Shown: piece by piece, positions 1 through 10,950 of the stretch
Numbering within the stretch: position 1 is the stretch's first letter
Layout: each line of letters starts with the position of its first letter
NCBI RefSeq assembly: GCF_048773025.1
Contig: NC_133572.1
Span: 5,657,001 to 5,721,000 of the forward strand
Source of the DNA: Camelus bactrianus
Taxonomy: Eukaryota; Chordata; Mammalia; Artiodactyla; Camelidae
DNA length: 64,000 nt
Reading direction: 5' to 3'
Made by a program: the position numbers and the translations under genes
Notes under the pieces: model-generated
Seen by the model: the letters and a program-made list of their open reading frames with translations, nothing else
Databases searched by the model: none
Told to the model about the DNA's origin: nothing

Positions 1-115
1 CAGGTGTACAGTATGGTGAGAGTCACAATTTTTGAAGGTAATACTCCATTTATAGTTGTTATAAAATACTTGATACACTCCTCAGGTTGTACAATATGTC
101 TCATAGAGTTTCTTC
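1..115 (-). repeat. L1 3'-end fragment, antisense
   Basis: The segment resembles the L1 3' region seen again at 29150-29290: both contain the same run around 'tactccatttatagttgtta' and a following 'ttgtacaatat' block. It lies inside NANOG intron 1 and is cut by the window edge. Family is inferred from internal similarity and memory of artiodactyl L1 ends. Confidence 0.55.
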
Positions 116-169
116 ACTGATTAAAATGAAGTAACAGAAATTGAAAATTTAAAAACAGCAACAAAAACA

Positions 170-289
170 GGGGGAGGATATAGCTCAAGTGCTAAAGCAC
201 ATGCTTAGCAAGCATGAGGTCCTGGGTTCAATCCCCAGGGCCTCCTCTAAAAATAAATACATAAACCTAATTACCTCCCCACTCCCCAC
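170..289 (+). repeat. Camelid tRNA-derived SINE (copy 1)
   Basis: It has a tRNA-like head with the A box region 'tagctcaagtgctaaagc' and the B box 'ggttcaatccc', then a CTCCTCTAAAAATAAAT tail and a terminal CCTAATTACCTCCCC block. The 'ctcaagtg' form (one extra base in the D-loop region) marks the minority subfamily discussed in the findings. It lies in NANOG intron 1. Confidence 0.9.
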
Positions 290-559
290 CAAAAAACATA
301 TATTAAAAACAACAAAATGAGTTAACAGGTAAAAATTGTCTAGTACATGTCCTGGTATATATTGACTTTGTAACTGAAATTTTATTTCCTGTATTACCTA
401 GATTTATTTGCAGAGGTATTCCCAGTGCTTAACTCCAATTCCACCCTAGTCATGGAACAAATAGGCTTTAAAAGGCAAAAATACATACTTCATGCTTCTT
501 GCAAGTAGATCTAATAAGAAAAGTCCTTGACTAATTGCTAAGTGAAGTGTGTTCTAGAA

Positions 560-752
560 ATTATGATACTAACTATATAAAATAGATAAAAAACAAATTT
601 CTTCTGTATAGCAGAGGGAACTATATTCAGTATCTTATGGTCACTTATAATGAACAAGAATATATGTATGTATATGTATAACTGAAACACTATGCTGTAC
701 ACCAGAAATTGACAGAACACTATAAACTAACTATACTTAAATTAAAAAAAGA
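560..752 (+). repeat. L1 3'UTR end
   Basis: Contains the artiodactyl L1 end signature: 'gggaactatattcagtatct', a TATG-rich stretch, 'actgaaacactatgctgtac', then 'actatacttaaatt' and an A tail. The same end recurs at 31.7-31.9, 32.4-32.6 and 60.3-60.5 kb. It is in NANOG intron 1. Confidence 0.75.
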
Positions 753-1149
753 AATTATACAAACTCGCAGTTGGTTTGCTATGAAGGACATGCCGAGCTC
801 CCAAGCTATTTCTCTCAAAATCCAAATTTGTGTTTTCAACGTTTGAAATTATAAAAGGACATTAACACAAAGTTTAGGAAAATAGGGGAACATCCATTGA
901 ACAGTCAAATATAGCAGTTATTCTGTTGACTTATTCCTTATCCACAACTTAAGTTTTACAGTTGTAATCCTAAGTGTAAGTAGTTTTTAGGCTATTTTTT
1001 ACCATAAATGTTAAAAATGGCATTCCTGGGTAAAGGTTGGTTTACCTTTCTTACTTTTAACAACTACTGCCAAATTGATTTCCGAAAAAAACTGGTGCTG
1101 GCTTTACATTATCTGAGCAGCCTTCATACTCTCATTATCAGTTAGAAGC

Positions 1150-1335
1150 CCAAGTACTGGAGTACAGATTCTGAAGCCAAACTAGAGTTCAAATCTGAGC
1201 TCTCGCCAGTTTGTTTGACTGTTAGCATATTAAACCTTCTGCAAAGATCTGTAAAATGGGGTGAACACTTCCTTGGGATTTAGGAAACTTAAGCATGGCA
1301 GGTGCTCACAAACTCAGCTGCCCAGTAACACCCTG
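1150..1335 (+). repeat. MIR SINE
   Basis: Diverged tRNA-derived mammalian-wide repeat: 'gattctgaagccaaac', 'gttcaaatctgagctct', a loss-of-control region and 'ctgtaaaatggggtgaacac' follow the usual MIR order. Old element in NANOG intron 1. Confidence 0.7.
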
Positions 1336-1888
1336 GCACCCAAAGGTTAGCAGAAGAGCCGACTGCCACTGCAGCGGGAAGGGAAGGCACTTCTCCGAGG
1401 TGCGCTTCACGTCCTTAGCGATGCCACTTCTGGCACTCCTTGAATAGACAAGCCAAAAAGGTGGTGCTCACCTCCCCTCCCCGCCAGCGGTGATGTTGTG
1501 ACTTCGGGCTCAGTGGTAACATTTACTGCTGCTGCGTGTCCGGAACGACCTTAATTAAGATTGATACATCAGCATAGTCATCACAGCACGTTTATGCTTC
1601 CACAGCACCTATGCACACAAGCTCAGATGTACAGTATACAGTTGAGCTGCCAAGTCCCCTGTCCCTCGTCTCAGTGCACAGCGCCTGACGCCTGGGACAC
1701 AGGGGAAAGGCATGACCCCAACAAGTTTCAGTTGAAAAAGAAGTGTCAGGAGGATTAATAGACAAAGACACCTGCTTCCATGGATGGGGTGTACCCGCTC
1801 AAGAGGGAAACAGATGGCTCTTACCCCCTTCCCGTCCTTCTCTTCCCCTGAAGGAACTTAGTCTCTCAAGGATTCAGGACTTTCTTAC

Positions 1889-2039
1889 CAGTCTCCGTGT
1901 CGGCTGTCTCAGCAGATGACATCTGCAAGGATGTGTAATCTTCTTCAGGCCCATAAGGCTCAGGCATTGGTGAAGTCTCCCTAGAATTGGATGCTTCGGG
2001 GCAAAGCAGGCTTTGGGGACAATCGGCGTCGGCGCTCAT
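1889..2039 (-). CDS. NANOG: NANOG, exon 1 coding part (gene runs off left edge)
   Basis: NANOG is a homeodomain transcription factor that maintains pluripotency in the nucleus of epiblast and germ cells. Exon 1 encodes about 50 residues, beginning [10 protein letters not shown] and ending SAETADTET, followed by a clean G|GTAAGA donor in phase 1 at 1889/1888. It aligns almost residue for residue with the human N terminus ([28 protein letters not shown] are shared). This is the serine-rich N-terminal region; the SPMP motif is a Ser-Pro site of the kind described for Pin1 or kinase contact in NANOG. Homeodomain exons 2 and 3 and the tryptophan-repeat region are not in the window, since nothing in 1-1888 encodes a homeodomain. 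An intact donor plus intron sequence argues against one of the processed NANOG pseudogenes. The start is the first ATG after the 5'UTR and matches the family start. Confidence 0.95.
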
Positions 2040-2262
2040 GTTGTTGAGATGAAGAAGGGGGGAAAAACACCAAAGAGCTAGATGGTAGGAAAGGTCCAGG
2101 TTCAGGTATCCAGGTAGAAGAGCTTAGGGAAAGATAAAGAGCTCCAGGTGGAAAAGAATCACACAGATGGGATAGGGGTGGGGGCGTCACCTTTGCCGTG
2201 AAAGGAGCCCACTGGCCCAATCTAGCAAAATGAGGAAACTTTGGAGGCTCTAGGTTTATAAG
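2040..2262 (-). promoter_or_regulatory. NANOG: NANOG 5'UTR and core promoter region
   Basis: On the minus strand the block from the TTATAAA at 2255-2261 to the ATG is pyrimidine-rich and ends CATCTCAACAACATGAGC. The stretch around TTATAAACCTAGAGCCTCC resembles the start of the human NANOG mRNA as I recall it, so the transcription start probably lies in about 2220-2260. The exact start cannot be set from sequence alone. Confidence 0.6.
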
Positions 2263-2362
2263 GAAGGCTCAGCCATACTTAGACCCGCCCTCTTGGCAGC
2301 CCCACGCCCACACACACCCTTGCGAATTCCCAGTTAATCCCGTCTGCCAGTCTCCCCAAGGC

Positions 2363-2377
2363 CATTGTGATGCAGAA
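2363..2377 (-). promoter_or_regulatory. Candidate Oct4-Sox2 composite element of NANOG
   Basis: On the minus strand the sequence reads TTCTGCATCACAATG. This is within two bases of the conserved mammalian NANOG element TTTTGCATTACAATG (octamer half followed by the Sox half ACAATG). It sits about 325 bp upstream of the ATG and about 100-150 bp above the inferred start site, which fits the known location in mouse and human. Binding by POU5F1/SOX2 is established for those species and inferred here. Confidence 0.7.
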
Positions 2378-2379
2378 GG

Positions 2380-4010
2380 TGGCTGCTGAGAACCCAGACT
2401 GGGTGGGGAACTGGCAAACTGGGGCCACAGAACCTGGAAACAGAGTAAACCCAGCAGCTAAATGCTTCTAGATTCACCGTGTTTCCACCTTTTAAAATCA
2501 AAGATGTACCTCCAATTCCTGAGGCTACGTAAAGTGATGGAAACTCCCACGGGGACAATTAATTTCTAGACTGGACCTCAGAACAATTAATTTCTAGACC
2601 TCAGGGTCTCAAAATCAAGCTAGTTACGGCAAACTTCAACTAGCTCCATTTTCCTCTTGGATTCACCCACAGGTCACAGTAAAACACATTGAATGTTAAG
2701 GCATTAGTTGATGTTCAAGATAGTACATGTTTTCAACTCCCACTTTACTTCTTTCTGGCTTTTTAACTTTCAGAAAGACCAGCAAGTCCTTTCAGCAGGA
2801 CCATTGCCTTGCTTTTAGCAAAAGCCAGAGGAAAGGACCTGCGGACGCAGGACACTGGGTGCCCCGTTAATCATTATACATACCCCATCACTTTGGAAGA
2901 TTTTTAATTGGTTTTTATCTTGGCTCAGCCACTTAAATAAGTCCCAGTGTCCTCATCTGTGAATAGGGATGAAAGTACCTTCTCTGCGTTGTAAGAATCA
3001 ATGAAAATAAAGTGCCAAATAACTAGTAACATTTGACATGGCAGGGATCTACAAAGAGTGGCTGTTAATAAAAATTCTTTCAGGATTCTATGCCCATGAC
3101 CTCTAAGTTTGAAATTACCTTTTTTTTTTTTGGTGATTTTTATTCTAATCCAGAATGAAAGCACCACCTTCTTATTTTACCAGGGACATTAGTAGATTAC
3201 TAGAGATAAAATCATAAAATGTATTGACCTGTAAACCAAGCCAATTGAAAAGAGGGAGAAAAAGGAGAGTATTCCCTAAGCAGTTGATATTCCTGTAACG
3301 GACTTGCCAAAATGTTTGTGGTGGGTTCATTTCAGGAACAGTGTTTGCCTTCCCGTCTAGCCCTCCTTCCCAAGCGGTTATCTTCTTCCCTCTTGTCTTT
3401 TTTCCCCTCTGGCTCTTTTTCAAATTAGCTTTTCCTTCTCTGACCTGGCAATCCTGTCAGTCCTTCAGCCGCACTCCATCCTCACTCTGTCTTTTTCTCC
3501 CCTGCTCTGGTTTGTCACCAAAGGAACAGTTTTTAGAATTGGGTTCCAGCACTAACGTATTTATGGACAAAAGGTAGCAACAGTCCATGGCGTTCAATTT
3601 TCCACCCCATCCCCAAATTCAACATTCAAGAATCCTAAGGTTTCTTCTTCTTTTCCAACCCCCCCATCCCTAAAAAATAAACCCTTAGCAAATTCCAATT
3701 ATATATTTTTCTGAGATACAGTTCTTGACTAATCACTGCATGCACTCCGGCTGCTCAGGTCTCCACCTGCTGGCTTTGCTCCCACACAAGCTGAGTTTTG
3801 CTCACAGAACCAACTTGCAGGCAGAGGAGGATTGCTGGGTCCAAACAAGGGGATGAAATTCGATGTAACCTTTGCTTTGTCTTCTCACACCACCATTCTG
3901 GAGGGGGAAAGAGTTTGGAATAGGGGTGTCCAGGAGAGGGTGGGTGGAGTACACTGTGCTTCAGGCAGATCAGCTCTGTTTCATTAGAAATAGAACATGA
4001 TTTCTTTAAA
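2380..4010. other. NANOG upstream region, no gene
   Basis: A direct short repeat 'gaacaattaatttctaga'-like occurs twice near 2555-2600. A probable MIR lies at about 2900-3010 (listed separately). The rest is C/T-rich sequence at 3350-3680 with no supported exon. Confidence 0.5.
2900..3012 (+). repeat. MIR SINE fragment
   Basis: Shows the MIR core: 'ctcagccacttaaataagtc', 'tcctcatctgtgaataggg', then 'ttgtaagaatcaatgaaa'. Diverged and partial. Confidence 0.5.
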
Positions 4011-4014
4011 AAAG

Positions 4015-4152
4015 GGAATGTGAGGTGATGGATGTGAAACTAGATTTGCGGTGGTGATCATTTTGCAGCGTATGCATACATGAGATCATTACGCTGCACA
4101 CCTTAAGCTAATACAATGTTGTATGTCAATTACATCTCGATAAAACGGGGAA
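4015..4152 (+). repeat. Old L1 3' end
   Basis: The run 'gtgaggtgatggatgtgaaa', 'ggtggtgatcattttgcag', 'gctgcacaccttaagctaat', 'tcaattacatctcgataaa' follows the old (L1MA-like) L1 3'UTR order, ending at the AATAAA-type tail. Confidence 0.75.
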
Positions 4153-4748
4153 CATAGACTTAAAAGGACAGAAACCAGACTTCCTGGCTCTCAACACAGT
4201 TTGGAAAATGAGAACAGTCAAGGCCACCAAATACTTTGGTTTGCCTGCAGCTCTCTAAACTGCAGGTATGGGAAGTTTTGTTCTTTGCTGATGGGGGTCT
4301 TTGCAGGAAAGCCTGGGATGAATTCACCCCATCCCCCCACCGGTGTCCCATTGTATCCGGGGTGAGAGCCTCCGGAGTGAAAGACCGAAGGCCAGGGGCT
4401 GGTAGCTGGAAGGCAGGCTTGCTACATTCTTTGCTCAGGAAAGCAATTTGAATGGGGCTGAGAATGCCTCAGAAGCTATCAGAGACCTTGGGTTAGCGGG
4501 GGTGGGCTGTGTGGGTGGAGGAGGGGCGTGTTATAATGTGCCAGAGTCCAGAGTCTCAAATGCAAAAGTGATTCAGTAAAATCCCTGATTTCAAATTTTA
4601 CTGTCCTAAGAGCAACGTCTGGGAAGGGGAAGAAGAAGAAGGGGAAAAAAAAAAAAAAGCTGACTATTAGAAAGGAAAAGTATTTTACAGATATTATTTA
4701 TTCCATATTTATAGATAAAAGATACACTTCGGGCCACACAATCTTTTG

Positions 4749-4877
4749 GGAGGGGGCCAAGGGAATTAGGTTTTTACTTATCTGTTTATTTATTTTTAAT
4801 GGAGGTACTGGGGATTGAACCCAGGACCTTGTGCATGCCAAGCATGTGCTCTACCATTTGAGCTATACCCTACCCCG
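4749..4877 (-). repeat. Camelid tRNA-derived SINE (copy 2)
   Basis: Reverse orientation: tail GGGAATTAGG, B box complement 'gggattgaacccaggacc', A box complement 'ctaccatttgagctatacc'. Full length with the extra D-loop base. Confidence 0.92.
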
Positions 4878-4924
4878 TGACCGTGGGTAGTTTTAAAAAA
4901 ACCTTAATTTTTGAATTAAATCTC

Positions 4925-6290
4925 CTCCTCTCATCAGTTTACACTTTCCTGGTGTCCCCCTTACTAACCCAGTGGTTCTCTCAGTCTCCCTTCTAGTTCT
5001 TCCTCACCCTTCGTATATCTAAAACTTAGTGTTCCAAAGTTTATTCTCAAACCTCGTCTCTGCCTACATTTCCTACCTTGGTGATCTCATCCTGTGTTAT
5101 GACTTTAAATATCATCTACATGCTTTTGTCTTTCAAATATTTGTGTTTACCCCAGACCTGTTTCCCAAACTCTGGTCTCATATTCCCAACTGCCTGCTTA
5201 ACACCTTCACTTGGATTTCTAATTAGCATCACAGAAGTAATATTTCACAGATAGAAGTCTCAGTGTTCCTCCCTACACGGGTTCCTGCATCTCAGTGTAT
5301 GACAGTTCCATCTTTCTAGTTCCTCAGGGCAAAATCCTAAAGCCACCTTTGTTCACTAATGCCGTCAAAATATGTCAGAATCCAATTGCTTCTTTTAGTT
5401 TTTTTCTCCACCTGTTTCCTTTTCCCATTGTTTGAGTGAGTTTTTGCTCAGCACACGGACTAGGGCTTAGAAAACCAGCAGAGTGGCAAGAAATAGTTAT
5501 TTCTTTTAAGGAACACGTGTTAATTTTGTTATTGCCTGGGTCACAGGAAAGCTGGGGGCTTGAAATTACCTGCATCCTGAGACAAAAGAGTACGGTTACG
5601 TGGGCATGTCTGCTAGCCCGAGCAGTACTTGGCCTTTTCTCAGTATCTCCGAAGCTATGATGGCTCCCCACACCATCATTTATTGCTTGGGTTATTCCAA
5701 TAGCCTCCCAACTAGTCTTCCGATCTGCACCCTAGCCTTCAGGCTATAATCTAGTCTCCACACATTGGCTGGAATGATTTTTTTTTTTCTTAAAAAAAGA
5801 AGACGTGTTGCATGAAGCTACTCCTGTGCTCACAATCCTGTTTTAGCTTTGTCACATTCAGAGTAACGAGTCGAGTCAGTGTACCGAATTCCTAAGCCCT
5901 CTTCTGGCCTTGCACTTGACCTCTGTCTTGTGCCCTTCTGTTCTCTCTTATCCCCATGAAGCCAGCCTCCCTGCTGATCCTGGAACAAGCCAGGAAAGCT
6001 GCGGAATCAGGGCTTTTGCCCTTAGTTTTATCTCTCTCTGATCAGTTTCTCCCCTAGAAATATAACCAGCTTAATCTCCCTCTTCCTTTAAATCTTTACT
6101 GTTGCCTTCTCAGTAATGTCTTCCCTTCTCTAGCCTTCTCCACTTGTTTTTTTTTCATAGCACTTATCATCTTGCTTAATATATATTCTCTTCATCATCA
6201 CCCATCATCGTATTTTACCTCCCCACTACCAATAAAATATAAATTCTAGGACGGCAATTATTTGAATTTTTGTCTGTTTTCCCTGTTTGT
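4925..6290 (+). repeat. LINE-2 (L2) sense remnant
   Basis: In the plus strand, 5029-5226 translates to a diverged L2 reverse-transcriptase tail (…IPNCLLNTFTWISN, a recurrent L2 motif). The downstream sequence has the L2 3' landmarks 'tagcctcccaactagtctt', 'ttcctaagccctcttctgg' and a CT-rich end. The open frame is an element relic, not a host gene. Confidence 0.65.
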
Positions 6291-6299
6291 CTGTAGCAT

Positions 6300-6487
6300 T
6301 TCCAGCCCTGGAAGAGTGTGGTCCATAGGCCGGCATCATCAGCATCACTTGGGAACTGTTGGGGACAGAAATGGATGGGCTTTACCACAGAACTGCTGAA
6401 TAGGCATCTCCGGTGGGGGTGACGAGGAGTCTGTGCTTTAAAAGTTCCCCGGGTGAACCGTTTGCATGCTATTGTTTGAGAACTACT
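6300..6487 (+). mobile_element. MER20 (hAT-Charlie, nonautonomous)
   Basis: 'catcatcagcatcacttggg', a middle 'gggctttaccacagaactgctgaa', 'tctgtgctttaaaagttcc' and 'gtttgagaactactg' match the MER20 order. Old DNA transposon without coding capacity. Confidence 0.8.
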
Positions 6488-6489
6488 GT

Positions 6490-7160
6490 TACAGAACAGT
6501 AACAGGCAGAGTGGATGCCCTCCATCATTATTTGTTGATGAAGGAATGGGCTTAAAAGGATCTAGGACTTTGTAAGTAAATAGAGGGTAGGAGCCATTTC
6601 CTTACATTTAAATATTAACTTGTACTTCAATGTGATATACAAAATAACTCTTAAAAAACAACAATGCTCCTTGCCTCAGGTTCCTAAACTGCATTCAATG
6701 AGCCTGGGGCTCTCCAAAAGGAGCTGACTTTAATTTGCAACAAATAGTCCTTCCGGCTCCTCTGGGAGATAGATTCCTCCCAAATTACTTGTGTTGTAAA
6801 GATGAACCCGGCAAACACAAACAGTGCTGGCTTAGAGATTACAAGTGGATTTACACAGTATATTCGCCACTTACAGCTAGAAGAGCACAAACACTTTTTT
6901 CTCCCTGAAAGAAGTTTCTTATTTACACAGTGGACAATATGATAAACCCTCAAAATGTATCTGTCATCCAGCTTAAGTAAATCAGTCATGGCCAAGTTTG
7001 TTTCCTTCAGTGAATTTACCATGAGCACAGGTTATGAAGCCCAATAAAAGATTCACCTAAAAGGAAAACACATGGCACATCCTCGCCTCCTTTTCCCACT
7101 GTCTGAACCTTTATAGAGTCAGTAAGAATGTGGACATGCTCATTTGATTTCCTCACGCTT
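6490..7160. other. No recognised feature
   Basis: Contains open frames on the minus strand (6684-7028 and 7016-7207), but they have no domain, no family resemblance and no consistent splice context. I see no gene here. Confidence 0.5.
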
Positions 7161-7164
7161 CTCC

Positions 7165-7622
7165 AGTCTGTCCCTTGGATGTTCAGGACCACCCCCTTTG
7201 CCCTCATTCAGGCATTGTCTCTTGCCCAGACCTCTGCACACCCATAGTTCACCTTCCACAGACAGACACAACTGCACACCAGACTGATTTGCTCGTCTTC
7301 TCTAATAAGCTCCCAGTCTGCTCTCTGCCGATTTCAGGCTTTGGCAAATTGCTCTCCCCAAGCAGTCCCCTCTGTCCTGGATGCTTTTCTCCCCTCTCTG
7401 TGCTGGGTTCACTTTTAGTTATCTTTCAAGATGCAGATCAGGTGTCCCCTGCCGTTGTCTCCCTTCTCCCAGGGATGTAGGTGCCCCCTCTTCTGTACCT
7501 AGCTCCTCCCACAGCAGCTGTCACTTTGCATTTCAGGTCTAGCTTTTTTGGGTGTGTTTGGATTCCTGGCTGGAATAATAACTCCTTGAGGGCCTGGTTT
7601 GTTACTATAACCTAACACAATG
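7165..7622 (+). repeat. L2 3'-end remnant
   Basis: CT-rich sequence with 'ctttcaagatgcagatcagg', 'tgtcactttgcatttcagg' and 'aactccttgagggcctgg', the typical order of an L2 3' end in sense orientation. Confidence 0.65.
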
Positions 7623-7627
7623 CTACT

Positions 7628-7765
7628 CAAATAATAGTCCCATTTTTGGACAACATCAGCATCACTTGGGAGCTGTTACCTCAGATTTACTGACTCAAGA
7701 TCTGGGCGTGGGGCCCAGGAATCTGTCATTTAAGAATCTCTGATCCTTGAGGATTACTGCTTTCT
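7628..7765 (+). mobile_element. MER20-like hAT fragment
   Basis: 'catcagcatcacttgggagc', 'gggcgtggggcccaggaatc' and 'tctgatccttgaggattact' follow the MER20 pattern; the right end is degraded. Confidence 0.65.
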
Positions 7766-7831
7766 TTCTTTATAGCTCTCTGGGCCCTGAATTCTTGAAT
7801 TTCTTACTCTCTATTTTTAAGGTTTCTTTTG

Positions 7832-7967
7832 AGGGAGGGAAGGTAATTCGGTTTATTTGTTTATTAATTATTATTTTTTGTTTTTAAATGGTGGTACTGG
7901 GGATTGAACCCAGGACCTCGTGCATGCTAAGCACACACTCTACCACTGAGCTATACCCTCTCCCCAA
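7832..7967 (-). repeat. Camelid tRNA-derived SINE (copy 3)
   Basis: Reverse orientation with tail GGTAATTCGG, 'gggattgaacccaggacc' and 'ctaccactgagctatacc' (common 'ctcagtgg' subfamily). Its A/T tail is expanded with TTATT units. Confidence 0.92.
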
Positions 7968-7999
7968 GGAGCACTGCTTCGTAATACAGTGCTTGGCAG

Positions 8000-8813
8000 T
8001 AGGGAAAAATCTCAATGCATAGTTATTAAGTTAATAAATCAGGTTCAGTGGCGAAAACATTGATATTCAGAAAATTGAACGATTACAAGAACTCTCAAAA
8101 AACAAAGCAAAACAAATTTCCTCCTTGTGGTTCAGTTCTGGGTTTGTCAGATCTTACTCTAACTAAAGGCTTTTGATATGTAAGGACTAAATAATTCTGT
8201 GTCCCAAATTCTAAGGTTTCCCAGTGGTGAGTTCAGAAGGGCAAACCATCAAACTGAACTGTCAGAGTCCTGACCCTAAGTAACTCCCTCCTCCCCACCC
8301 TCCCCTCAGGGGATCCTTGACCCAAAGTAAAAATGCAAGTTTTTTGTCTTTTTTTTTCTTTTTCACCCCTGTAAGTTCTAGCCCCCAGGAAGGGGAAGAA
8401 CCTCTAGGAATGTCTACCAAAGTTTAGCAGATGTATACAGTTGCTCTGGACCCCTGTGATATTACTGGCCCAGAAGAGAGTAAACTTCTCAGTTTCTCAG
8501 TAGGGGTTAGAGAATGAGGAAGAAGTTAGAAAAGTAGGTGATTGTGGGAGGAGTTGGGTAAGGTGATGGCGGTGGGGGTGGGGGTGCGGTGGGGGATAAA
8601 GGGAACAATCTAGCACCTTAGTTGTTGCTCTGGCTGATGGTGGTGGAATGAAATAAAACTGCTAACCCTAATAATACTGCGTCTACATACCGCCCTTAGA
8701 ATATTTCAGGACACCAGAGTATTCCAATATTATAAGGAAATTAGAGGAAGAGTGAACAAGGGGTTCCTGCCTCCCAGGAGTAAATAAGTTCAGTCACATA
8801 AAGAAAGAGGTCA
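8000..8813. other. No gene; short G-rich tract
   Basis: No exon or repeat recognised. A G-run cluster at 8570-8595 (four or more runs of three to five G) could form a G-quadruplex. Confidence 0.45.
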
Positions 8814-8900
8814 GGGGGGTGGGTGTATCTCAGAGGTAGAGCTCATGCTTTACATGCACAAGGTCCTGAGTTCGATCCCCAGCACCTCCACCAAAAACAA
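8814..8900 (+). repeat. Camelid tRNA-derived SINE (copy 4), short tail
   Basis: A box region 'tatctcagaggtagagc', B box 'gagttcgatcccc' and 'cacctccaccaaaaacaaaa'. The CCTAATTACC block is missing. Confidence 0.88.
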
Positions 8901-9194
8901 AAAGGAAAGAGATCAAAGCTAGGGCAAAGAGCAGGAGGTTGGAAAAGGAGTTCAAATTTAAAGAAGCATTTTTAAAAATTAAGACTGAGAAATAATGTAC
9001 AGTGAAGGCAACAAATCTCAAGTTGTACAGCGTAACGAATTGTCGCTGGTGTGCTGAGCTCAGGTAACATCTGCCCAGATGAAGCGAGGAGGCATTTCCG
9101 GCACCCCTGTGGGCCAGCTTGCATTTTTGTAAAAGGCCCAGGAATCTCAAAATCCAAGTTCCTTAGACCTTTGTCAGATTCTTTTGTGTTTCAG

Positions 9195-9312
9195 ACACTG
9201 AGTCGCACAGCCCGAATTTGAATCCTCTTTCCACCCACTGTTTATGGAACCAGAAGTTTCACATTTCTATGCCTCAGTTTCCTTCCTGTGAGTAAGAATT
9301 AAATAGCATAAT
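9195..9312 (+). repeat. MIR SINE fragment
   Basis: 'gaatttgaatcctctttcca', 'tatgcctcagtttccttcc', 'gtaagaattaaatagcataa' follow the MIR core and 3' part. Confidence 0.65.
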
Positions 9313-9336
9313 ACATACCAACTGATCAACAAGGTA

Positions 9337-9795
9337 TGTTGGGGCCCAGGGTGAGGTGCCCCAAATGTGCCTCAATGGCATGTTGATTATTTTGAATTAA
9401 AGTTACTTAAGACAGGACCAATGAAAGAGGGACACCCTGACCCTCCTCTGTGTCTCCCTGGAAGGGACATAAATCTCTCACGTGAAAGGGGCACTCCCCA
9501 CATCTGGAGGTAGGGAACCCTTGTCGCCAGAGATGGGGAACTCGGGCCAAGAAGCCTGTGTTAGCAAACCTTATTACTTCTTTAAATTACTACCCCAAGC
9601 CCAAACTCCGTTTAGGTTTCTCACTACTTGAGCACTCAAAGTCTAAGTTCCTTTGTCCTGTCAATTCTTCACAAATCTGTTGTTTCTTTGTCTAAAAAGT
9701 ATACATACTGCCTGCTTTGGCTACTTCGTGGGTCCTATTTCTATAAGACCTCCATGCTTGCTATTAAAATGTGTTTCTTTTTCTAAAAAAAAAAA
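9337..9795 (+). mobile_element. Probable solo LTR fossil (ERV-derived)
   Basis: Begins TGTTGGGGCCCAGG and holds the block 'ctcaatggcatgttgatt' followed by 'ttttgaattaaag', also present in related form at 16.5 kb. There is a CT-rich middle and a late ATTAAA-type signal. No internal region adjoins it. The family is not assigned; it is an old broken copy. Confidence 0.45.
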
Positions 9796-10481
9796 AGATT
9801 CATGCAGCCACAAGAGGTTCAGAGGAGGAGATTTTCCTCTCCCCAGCAGGGACATGGCATGCCGTTCGTCAGTGCTCGGTAAATGTTAGCTATGATTATT
9901 TTCTCTGCGTATGCTATGTACTCAGCATATTACGCATCTCTGAAGTGTCTCGTGCATACTTCCTGTACCAAAGTATTTCATAGTGTAACGTGAAGAAGCC
10001 ATGCAAACAAATGAGCACGGTGAAGCGTTAGTGGATCACACTGGACTAAAGTGTTATTGCACTGCAGTGTTACTGGAGCTGTGGTGTAAATATATGTGAG
10101 ACACAGCAGCAGTTCAAAGGAGGGACATCTTGGAGGGAAATGAATATCATCGTAAAAAGATGGTGCTTGAATTCAGCCTTGAAAGATGGGCAGGCAGTAG
10201 TAGTGGAAAAGGCAGCAAGCACGAAAAAGCCTGACATCTTCTGGGGACTGTGCAGAGTTAGACACAGGTATGAAAAGAGGTGATGGTACAGTTAGTGGAC
10301 AGGAGTCAGACTCTACAAGTCTGTGTCGTGCTGAAGAGTTTGGATCTTATACTAAAGGCAGTAGAGCCACTGAAGGGTTTTTAAATGGGGACTGATATCA
10401 TCAGTCTTATAAGAACAAGTAAAGAGAAACAGGAAGAGGATGGAGCAGGACCCATTAAGAGACTAATTCAGTCTTCTAGGG

Positions 10482-10594
10482 TGGGGAGCGTATACCTCTG
10501 TGGTAGAGTGCCTGCTTAGCATGCACACGGTCCTGGGCTTAATCCCCAGCGCCTCCATTAAATAAATAAATAAACCCAATTACCTCCCCCCCAA
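10482..10594 (+). repeat. Camelid tRNA-derived SINE (copy 5)
   Basis: 'gtatacctctgtggtagagt' A box region, 'gggcttaatcccc' B box, TTAAATAAATAAATAAACCC tail and CCAATTACCTCCCCC end. Full length. Confidence 0.92.
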
Positions 10595-10624
10595 AAAAAG
10601 AAAAAAAAAAGAGACAAATTCAGT

Positions 10625-10950
10625 TTTCTAGACCAAGGGTCACCAAACTGGCTGAGTACCTGTTTCATATGGTCCACAAACTGAGAATGACTTTTATATT
10701 TTTAAATGTTTGGGGGGGGGAATCAAAATATTAATATTTTGTGACTTGTGAAATGTACATGAAATTCAAATTTCAGTGTCCTTAAATAAAGTTTTGTTGG
10801 AACCTAGCCACACTTACTCATTTATGTGTAATATATGACTGCAATATGTTACAACAGGAGAGTTTAGTAGTTGTCACAGAGACATATAGTTGCAAATCTT
10901 TAAATATTTACTACTTGGCCCTTTGTAGAAAAAGTTTGCCAACTCTGGAT
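10625..10950 (+). mobile_element. hAT-type nonautonomous DNA transposon
   Basis: Left end 'ccaagggtcaccaaactgg' and right end 'aaaaagtttgccaactctgg' are imperfect inverted repeats. The middle has 'taaataaagttttgttggaa', seen in Charlie-group elements. No transposase frame. Confidence 0.65.

Larger units (their letters stand above)
1..1888 (-). other. NANOG: NANOG intron 1 (5' part)
   Basis: Starts at the GTAAGA donor after exon 1 and continues past the left edge. It holds an antisense L1 fragment, SINE copy 1, an L1 3' end and a MIR. Two-frame inspection shows no further exon with splice sites. Confidence 0.8.

Noticed and set aside
1-1888. NANOG exon 2 within the window
   Set aside because: No homeodomain-coding sequence or matching acceptor was found; the interval is repeats and intron, so exon 2 lies off the left edge.
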